DNA from: an uncultured Phaeodactylibacter sp.
GTDB lineage: Bacteria > Bacteroidota > Bacteroidia > Chitinophagales > Saprospiraceae
Direction: 5' to 3'
DNA length: 15,473 bases
Assembly: GCA_913062745.1 (NCBI GenBank)
Contig: CAJXXJ010000019.1
Location: 1-15,473 of the forward strand
Part shown: piece after piece, positions 6,515 through 12,547 of the stretch
How the letters are laid out: every line of letters begins with the position of its first letter
Position numbering within the stretch: position 1 is the stretch's first letter
Notes under the pieces: generated by a model
The model's input: the letters and a program-made list of their open reading frames with translations, nothing else
Told to the model about the DNA's origin: nothing
The model's database searches: none
Translations under genes and position numbers: made by a program

Positions 6515-9500
6515 CTACCGGGCAAGAACGAATTTTTGTGTCCAGCTCTGAGTGCTGCTTTGGAAATGCAGGAGGTATACCCCATCAGCGGGAAGTTTCT
6601 TTACCGGAAGCTCCCAGTGGTTTGCCCCTTCTGAGCACTGCAGCTCATCAGCCAGCAAAGGTTGCCCTTGCAAATCGTACACGGAGACCTTTACCTGCTC
6701 TGCCCGGCTCAACTCGAAGTAGAGTGTTGCTGCTTCGCGTACCGGATTGGGTGTCAGCACCGGCACCGCGTAGGTATTGTTGAAAGAAAGGTGCAGGTAC
6801 CGCTTGCGAAGCTGATCGTCATAGGCTTCCGGCCTCAGGGGCCCATCCGCCAGGTGCAGCGCATCGGACAGCTTGCCGGATTGCAACACCTTCAGGTGCA
6901 GCGTAAACAAGCGGTGCTTTCCGGATTGCTGACTGCCCGTCCAGCTTACCGGCAACTGCCCGGACGGCAAGTGCCGGGCGTTGAAGTGGGCTTCCGTCAG
7001 CACACCTTCTTCCACACGCTCCAGGGTTACCCGGTTAATGTCCACATCCAACAGGCCCTGCAACCCAATGAGTTGATTCATATCTGCATAAACCGGAACG
7101 CGGACGCGCTGCCCGGCTTGCAGCCACTGTTCTTCGGCCTGCAGCACATGGGCCATTTCATAGCGGGGCTCCAACTGTCCGGACTGTGCAGCTACTGTGG
7201 AGCTGTAATCGATATCCCCCATCTTGATGGCTACAAAGTCTTCAGCCAGGAGTTCGCCCTCCAGCTCATCGTAGTAGATGCTGTTCGGTATCGGGCTGGC
7301 CCAGGGGTTATCCGGGTTAATAAATTCGTGGCTTTTCGGCACAAAGCGCCAGCTGTCGGTATTCGGAAACTCGGTAATGATACTCAGGATCACCTGCCGC
7401 AGCTGCAGAATATCAAGTGTACTGATTGAGCCGGAATTATTGACGTCGGCTGCCAGGAATTTGTAGGGAGAATCAAAAGGAGTCCGGCCCAGCACATGCT
7501 GATTGATCAGTGCGATATCAAAAGTACTGAGCCCATTCTGATCGTCTCCGTCCTTAGAAGGTGTAAGCGTATAGCTGTAGCCGGATTCCAGATCGTCCAG
7601 CACATATTGCCCCAGCGAATCGGTCAACACCTCACTCGTCAGGTTTCCCGTAAGGGACATCAGCACACCGCCCACGCCCACTGAGTCCGGCCGCTCCACT
7701 GCTCCCGCAAGCAAGGGCAGTTGCTCATCACAATCGGCAATATTGTCATTAACGACGATGAAGGTTTCGCAGTTATCGTAATTCGGCCCGCCAATGCTGC
7801 CATCCGGCTGTACGGCAAAGGGGTTGCCGGCGGCATCCCAGGCGTAGATTTCTACCAGCAGCACGCCGAGGTCGTCACAGGTGACGATCATTTCATCCTG
7901 ATTGATATCCGGCGTCTCCCCTACCCGGTTGATGGAGTACCGCAGAGGCATAGAGCAATCGATGTATTCGCTGACGATAAAATCTTCCGCGAATACATTC
8001 AGAGCCCCCCGGTCAATATCTCCGTCACCATCTGCGTCCGTTTCCGGGAACAGCGGCATCAGCGAAAGAGAAATGCCATTCAGGCAGGCCGGTGCAGGCG
8101 CTTTGCAATCTACAATTTCAAAGGGCAGGGTAGCTGAGGCTACATTTCCACAACCGTCTTCCACCACAATCTTAAATTCATGCATCCCGATCGGGTAGTC
8201 GCCGCTGATTTTGTACTTCGGGTAAGTCCCGAAAATATCATTAAGGACGGTATCAATCGTACCGTCTGCATACTCGTCATAAAACACCCGGATATCCAGG
8301 TCATTGGGCGTACAATCGTCGGAGATGACGATGGGGAATTCGGCGGGCGCCCGGCAGGTAGCGTTGTTGTTGCTGCAGATGGGCGGGAAGTCCGGGAAGA
8401 GGATTTGGGGTGCCACAGTATCGTACACCAGCAAGTGCTGTTCGTATTGCCAGAAGCCTCTTGATACGGTATTGCGCCAGAAGCCCTGCGGGTTGGTCTG
8501 CCCGGTACAAATCGTTCCTTTTTGACCCGCAGCCGGGTTGTTGTTGAATGGCATGTCATCCCGGTCTACGAAAGCCTGATCCGGGTGGCGGATTACCCAG
8601 ACGTCTTCATCTCCGGGGTTCTCATCGCAGTCCTCATCGCGGCTGATGACCACCGGTTCGGACTGGCCGTCGTATTCACACCAATTGATGACCCGGTAGG
8701 TACGGAAAATTTTATAGCACTCATCCCCGGAAGCTGAGAAAAGGGTATCGGTAACACTGACGGCGAGCAGGTCACAGGCTTGCTCAAACACTTCGATGGT
8801 ATCCGCATTAGGCGCGCCGCAGTTTTCGTAGCCATCCTCCGGGAATTTGATCAGATAGTCATGCTCTGCGGTCAGGGTCACGGTCTGATTGCAGATTTGC
8901 AAAGCGGAGGTATTGCCGGAAGCATCCACTGCCCTAAACCTCCTGATCAGCGTTCCGACTCCACAATCATCGATATCGCTGACGGGGGGAAGTTCCTGCC
9001 AGCTTGCACCGCAGTTATCGATTGCGCCCGGTTCGCCGAAAAGCGCTCCCAGCAGCGCCAGGCTGTCCGCCGAAAAGCCCGGAGGCAAGTCCGCACAGCT
9101 CATCGTTACCGGATCGGGCGGCAGGCAGCTGGGGTTCGTTTTATCTTCCACCAGCACTTCGGTAGCGCAAACATTGGTATTCCCTGCGGTATCAATGACC
9201 AGCAGCTCCACGCCCTGCAGAGTGTTGATTTCACAGCAATTGAAAGTCACCGAGGCAGACCAGGGCGTAAAGAAAGGCGCGACGGCCTCGCAGTCTTCAT
9301 TGAGCGTCACACGCCTGCGCACCGCCAGGCTGTCGATGCCACAGTTATCCCAGCTCCCTTCATTGATGTGATTGGCGAACAGTCGGGATTCACCGTTGCC
9401 GCCCAGCGACACAATTACTTCATCATCGCAGATGGCTACCGGGTCTGACTCGTCTTCCACACAGAATCCACATTCCAGCACAGAAGTATTGCCGCAGTCG

Positions 9501-11941
9501 TCTGACACAATGTAGCGGAACCGATGGCAGCCGGAAGGGATACCCGCTACCGTTTTATTGGGTACCGTTGCCGGCACGCTCGCCAGCACCACGGTATTGA
9601 CCACAGTATCTACCGGCTGGCCGAAATCGTTGAACACAATACTATCCTCATCGGTCACAACTTCCACGGCAAAAGACCAGTTTGAGCAATTGTCAACCAC
9701 CTGTGGGGCAGGCACCACAAATGCAGCCTCACATTCAAAAGATGCCGCAGGATACACCAGCTCATCCGGGAAGCCGTCGCCGTCGATATCCACCACCGGG
9801 CACTCCACTTCCGGTGCGGTAAAATCACCGATTTTGATGATTTGAGCATAGACTTCAGTATTAGCCGGCTCGCACCAGTCGATGATCGTCCACCGGCGCA
9901 CAAACTGGAAGGAAGAGGGGCACAGTTCGATATTCGGGCCGTCCTCGTAGGTGGCTCCCAGATTGCAGTAGTCGTCCCGCAGGTCAATAGCGCCCTGCGC
10001 GGTCAGGATGAACGGATAGCCCGTAAACTCCGGGTCCGGGCCGCCCAGCTCGTCCAGCGGAAAGTCTTCATCGCACTCGATAGGCATGGTAAAAGGAGGC
10101 AGGAGTACATCTTCGATGCCGGGGCGGCGGAAGTTTATATTTTGAATGCAGTTCGACTGATTGCCAGCTTCATCAGTCGCCCGGAAGAAGCGGCGGATGC
10201 GCAGGCTGCCGCAGTCGCCCTCCTCTTCCGGTATGTCATTAAAGGTAAGCAACGATTGCGAGCAGTTATCCGATACTTCCGGAGCGCCCGTCCACTGCAG
10301 GCTATCGGCGTTTTGCACGAAAGTGACATCATTGCAATACAGTGGGTAAGTCAGCAGGCGGCTTTGCTGCGGAAAGCCGATGATGCTGCCGCCGTTATCT
10401 GACAGTATCGCGTACTGATAATCTCCCGTTTGCCCGGGTTCATCGCTACTGGTCAGCAAAAAGTAGGATTGCCCCGGGCGAAGTGGGAGCGCGGTCCGCA
10501 ACAGCGGGTTGTTGCCTCCTCCAAGCGGGTTGCCGGCCTGCGGGAAGTCAGCCTGCCCGATAATATTGGTACAGGGGCTCAGTGGATTGAAGCTACGCTG
10601 GAATACCGCCATATCGGCTTCAAAGCCTGCTTCCAGAAAGAAAGTGTAAACATCTTCGGCATCCACTTCAAACTCAATAAGTTCGTAGTGGCGCGCTCCC
10701 GGGCTGGCGAAGTTTTCAATCAGGCAGGAATACAACTGCGTGCTCAGCAGCGGGTCATTTTCGTCGAGCGAACCCGCAATTATCTGCAGGTCGGTGTACA
10801 GCGTAGCGGTTTCGGTATCTTCCGGGCAGATGAGCGTGGGCGGCTGCTCATCAAGGGCCGTTACTTCCCCCCAGCAGGGGAATAGCAAGCCAGGGTCAAG
10901 CCCTGTGAAGGAGGCGGAAAAAGCAGTAACAACGGCCTTTGCGTTCCCGTTGCCGGCAAGCTGCCACACCAGGCTTTGCCCGGCAGAAAGGTTGATGTTA
11001 GCGGTTCCGGCATCATTAATGCCGCCCACGACAACGGTGCCGGCCGGGCTGCCGTCACTTCCGATAATCAGCCCGGAAAAGCTATGGCTGCCCCCGTCAG
11101 ATTGAGCAGCCCAGCTCAGGCTCAGGCTGGCGTTAAAGGGTGCCGAGTAAACTGCCACTGCGGCATAATCGTCGCTGTCGCCTGAAAGAATGAGGCTGTC
11201 AGCAGTATGTACCACTGTTCCGCCGCCGGTGCCCAGTGTAGACCACTGCTGTGGCCTGAAGCTGCCGGTGAAGCCTGCTACAGGTGCCGGTTGGACAGGC
11301 TGCAGTTCATAGTCATAAGTTCCGGGGCCATCGATCAGCGGGCCGTTCGCCGGGGTATCGTCCAGTACTGTGATTTCAAAATACTCTGCGGGGTAGCATC
11401 CGATATCGCCCTCCAGCACCATATCAGGCGTCAGCCGTCGTTGGCAGGCGTCGTTTAGTGCTACAGTGATGGCATCATTACAGGCGTAATTGGCACCCGG
11501 TGCAGGCTCCTGCGTCACTTCCACCGGCAGGGACAGCGACTGTTGGTTGCCGGAGAGGTCTGTAGCGGTAACTTCTACCGTGTAGGAACCGGCAGGTGCT
11601 AAAAGCAGATATTGCCGATTATTAAGCGGTTCAAGGTATAGGCCATCGGAAGCAGCCACACTGAGCTGAGGGTCGGGGTCGCAGTTATCGGAGGCGGTAA
11701 CCGAAAAGAAGAACGCCTGGCTGCCGCCGTTTTCGCAACCGGAAAGAGCGGCCTGAAATCCATTGACCGGGGCTACAAGCACGGGGGCAGTACTGTCCTC
11801 GTCACAGTCACTTGCCGAAGCAGCGGCTGACGGCGAGGCAAAGCCGGGCCTATCTCCATCCAGCCAGACACGGCCAGATGCCAGCAACAGCACTATCGCT
11901 GCACCGAAAACAAAACTGTAAAGCGTACTCCGATCTACCAT
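6515..11941 (-). CDS. Giant secreted multidomain protein: HYR/Ig-like, dockerin, cohesin-like, T9SS sorting domain
   Basis: 1808-residue protein from the chosen ATG (11939-11941), preceded by AGGAG five bases upstream and starting a good signal peptide (MVDRSTLYSFVFGAAIVLLLASG). In-frame ATGs up to 12013 would add 24 non-signal-like residues. Domains: a HYR-like Ig repeat (TATDLSGN) near the N terminus; two beta-sandwich modules, the second resembling bacterial pre-peptidase C-terminal domains (about 10380-10830); a long Cys-rich series of DNC-type repeats; Asp-rich calcium motifs (DIDGDGFPDE, DADGDGDID); a CarboxypepD-reg-like sandwich; a dockerin type I pair (NGLSTFDIALINQHVLG and DVNNSGSISTLDILQLRQVI, about 7380-7545); a cohesin-like sandwich (about 6840-7145); and a type A T9SS C-terminal domain (LTPNPVREAATLYFEL to QKFVLAR). 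It should cross the outer membrane by T9SS and be surface-anchored or released. No catalytic domain is recognised; adhesion or matrix function is inferred. It is paralogous to the upstream neighbour. Confidence 0.88.
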   Translation of the reverse strand: MVDRSTLYSFVFGAAIVLLLASGRVWLDGDRPGFASPSAAASASDCDEDSTAPVLVAPVNGFQAALSGCENGGSQAFFFSVTASDNCDPDPQLSVAASDGLYLEPLNNRQYLLLAPAGSYTVEVTATDLSGNQQSLSLPVEVTQEPAPGANYACNDAITVALNDACQRRLTPDMVLEGDIGCYPAEYFEITVLDDTPANGPLIDGPGTYDYELQPVQPAPVAGFTGSFRPQQWSTLGTGGGTVVHTADSLILSGDSDDYAAVAVYSAPFNASLSLSWAAQSDGGSHSFSGLIIGSDGSPAGTVVVGGINDAGTANINLSAGQSLVWQLAGNGNAKAVVTAFSASFTGLDPGLLFPCWGEVTALDEQPPTLICPEDTETATLYTDLQIIAGSLDENDPLLSTQLYSCLIENFASPGARHYELIEFEVDAEDVYTFFLEAGFEADMAVFQRSFNPLSPCTNIIGQADFPQAGNPLGGGNNPLLRTALPLRPGQSYFLLTSSDEPGQTGDYQYAILSDNGGSIIGFPQQSRLLTYPLYCNDVTFVQNADSLQWTGAPEVSDNCSQSLLTFNDIPEEEGDCGSLRIRRFFRATDEAGNQSNCIQNINFRRPGIEDVLLPPFTMPIECDEDFPLDELGGPDPEFTGYPFILTAQGAIDLRDDYCNLGATYEDGPNIELCPSSFQFVRRWTIIDWCEPANTEVYAQIIKIGDFTAPEVECPVVDIDGDGFPDELVYPAASFECEAAFVVPAPQVVDNCSNWSFAVEVVTDEDSIVFNDFGQPVDTVVNTVVLASVPATVPNKTVAGIPSGCHRFRYIVSDDCGNTSVLECGFCVEDESDPVAICDDEVIVSLGGNGESRLFANHINEGSWDNCGIDSLAVRRRVTLNEDCEAVAPFFTPWSASVTFNCCEINTLQGVELLVIDTAGNTNVCATEVLVEDKTNPSCLPPDPVTMSCADLPPGFSADSLALLGALFGEPGAIDNCGASWQELPPVSDIDDCGVGTLIRRFRAVDASGNTSALQICNQTVTLTAEHDYLIKFPEDGYENCGAPNADTIEVFEQACDLLAVSVTDTLFSASGDECYKIFRTYRVINWCEYDGQSEPVVISRDEDCDENPGDEDVWVIRHPDQAFVDRDDMPFNNNPAAGQKGTICTGQTNPQGFWRNTVSRGFWQYEQHLLVYDTVAPQILFPDFPPICSNNNATCRAPAEFPIVISDDCTPNDLDIRVFYDEYADGTIDTVLNDIFGTYPKYKISGDYPIGMHEFKIVVEDGCGNVASATLPFEIVDCKAPAPACLNGISLSLMPLFPETDADGDGDIDRGALNVFAEDFIVSEYIDCSMPLRYSINRVGETPDINQDEMIVTCDDLGVLLVEIYAWDAAGNPFAVQPDGSIGGPNYDNCETFIVVNDNIADCDEQLPLLAGAVERPDSVGVGGVLMSLTGNLTSEVLTDSLGQYVLDDLESGYSYTLTPSKDGDDQNGLSTFDIALINQHVLGRTPFDSPYKFLAADVNNSGSISTLDILQLRQVILSIITEFPNTDSWRFVPKSHEFINPDNPWASPIPNSIYYDELEGELLAEDFVAIKMGDIDYSSTVAAQSGQLEPRYEMAHVLQAEEQWLQAGQRVRVPVYADMNQLIGLQGLLDVDINRVTLERVEEGVLTEAHFNARHLPSGQLPVSWTGSQQSGKHRLFTLHLKVLQSGKLSDALHLADGPLRPEAYDDQLRKRYLHLSFNNTYAVPVLTPNPVREAATLYFELSRAEQVKVSVYDLQGQPLLADELQCSEGANHWELPVKKLPADGVYLLHFQSSTQSWTQKFVLAR

Positions 11942-12503
11942 AGTTGCTCCTGTCATTGTCAGAGGTATTCCTGCTGCCCGGTGCTTTTGAGTGGCGCCCG
12001 GCATACAGACCATCTGTGAATGTGCAAGTTAACACAATTGTATTTGCTTTGAGCATTTGCCCAATATCTGCTTTTGCAGCGAATGCTACAAACACCCTGC
12101 TAAGGCCTTAAAATTGATGTATGCTTATCGTGTTTATTTTCTGTGCCTGGGAAAGCTACGCAGACGCTTAAATGATGCCAGAGCACCACTCTGCTCTATG
12201 TCTGCGCATTCACTCCGAAGAAGACCACCACAGTGTGGCAGGCTGAGAACCCGGGCATTTATAATCCGGACCCCTTCAGAATGCGTGTAGGTGGAAGGGT
12301 AACGGGTACTGACTCCTTCACGCTACATGGTGATAACGATTGATTGTATAATCGGTTGATCTAAATCTGCAGCATACTGCAGCCCCTTAACAGGGCAGAT
12401 AAATCCATGGGGTAGATGAAAACATGGTTGGGGGGAGTAATCTTATGGAAGCGAATATAAGAAAAATAAATTCGTTCGCGCGGTTTTCATAGCCTGACAA
12501 ATT
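11942..12503. other. Non-coding interval between the two giant paralogues
   Basis: About 560 bases without a convincing gene; a 77-codon plus-strand frame (12057-12290) has no recognisable motif. The interval must hold the promoter of the 6515-11941 gene. The best candidate on the minus strand is TACAATTG (12035-12042, one mismatch to TAnnTTTG) with TTGG (12061-12064) 18 bp upstream, giving a leader of about 85 bases. Small dyads include AGAGCA/TGCTCT (12180-12197), CCAC-AGT-GTGG (12228-12238) and the double CTGCAG (12367-12382). No tRNA, CRISPR or insertion-sequence end was seen. Confidence 0.4.
12035..12064 (-). promoter_or_regulatory. Weak promoter candidate for the 6515-11941 gene
   Basis: The minus strand reads TTGG (12061-12064), an 18-bp spacer, then TACAATTG (12035-12042). 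This is one base away from the Bacteroidota -7 consensus TAnnTTTG, with a partial -33 element. The start site would fall near 12029, which favours the ATG at 11941 over the upstream ATG at 12013. Sequence match only. Confidence 0.3.
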
Positions 12504-12534
12504 AAAAAAGGGAGCAGCCGTTCTGACTGCTCCC
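12504..12534 (-). terminator. Rho-independent terminator of the upstream giant paralogue
   Basis: Perfect 8-bp stem GGGAGCAG (12510-12517) / CTGCTCCC (12527-12534) with a 9-base loop. On the minus strand it is followed by TTTTTTAAT. It begins 13 bases after the TAA stop at 12548-12550. It ends transcription of the 12548-15473 gene, so the two paralogues are separate transcription units. Confidence 0.88.
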
Positions 12535-12547
12535 GGGGGGTAAATCG

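Noticed and set aside
6662..7429. 255-codon plus-strand frame antisense to the giant protein C terminus
   Set aside because: The minus strand encodes clear dockerin, cohesin-like and T9SS modules; the antisense product is Gln/Arg/His-rich and matches nothing.
8780..9448. 222-codon plus-strand frame antisense to the Cys-rich repeats
   Set aside because: Shadow of the repeat-rich minus-strand coding sequence; similar frames appear wherever the DNC repeats occur.
11942..12013. Upstream ATG (12013) as start of the giant protein
   Set aside because: The extra 24 residues are not signal-peptide-like, whereas the ATG at 11941 has AGGAG in good position and begins a proper signal sequence.
12057..12290. 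77-codon plus-strand ORF in the spacer between the paralogues
   Set aside because: Arg/Cys-rich translation without motif, no promoter or start context, and length expected by chance in 560 non-coding bases.
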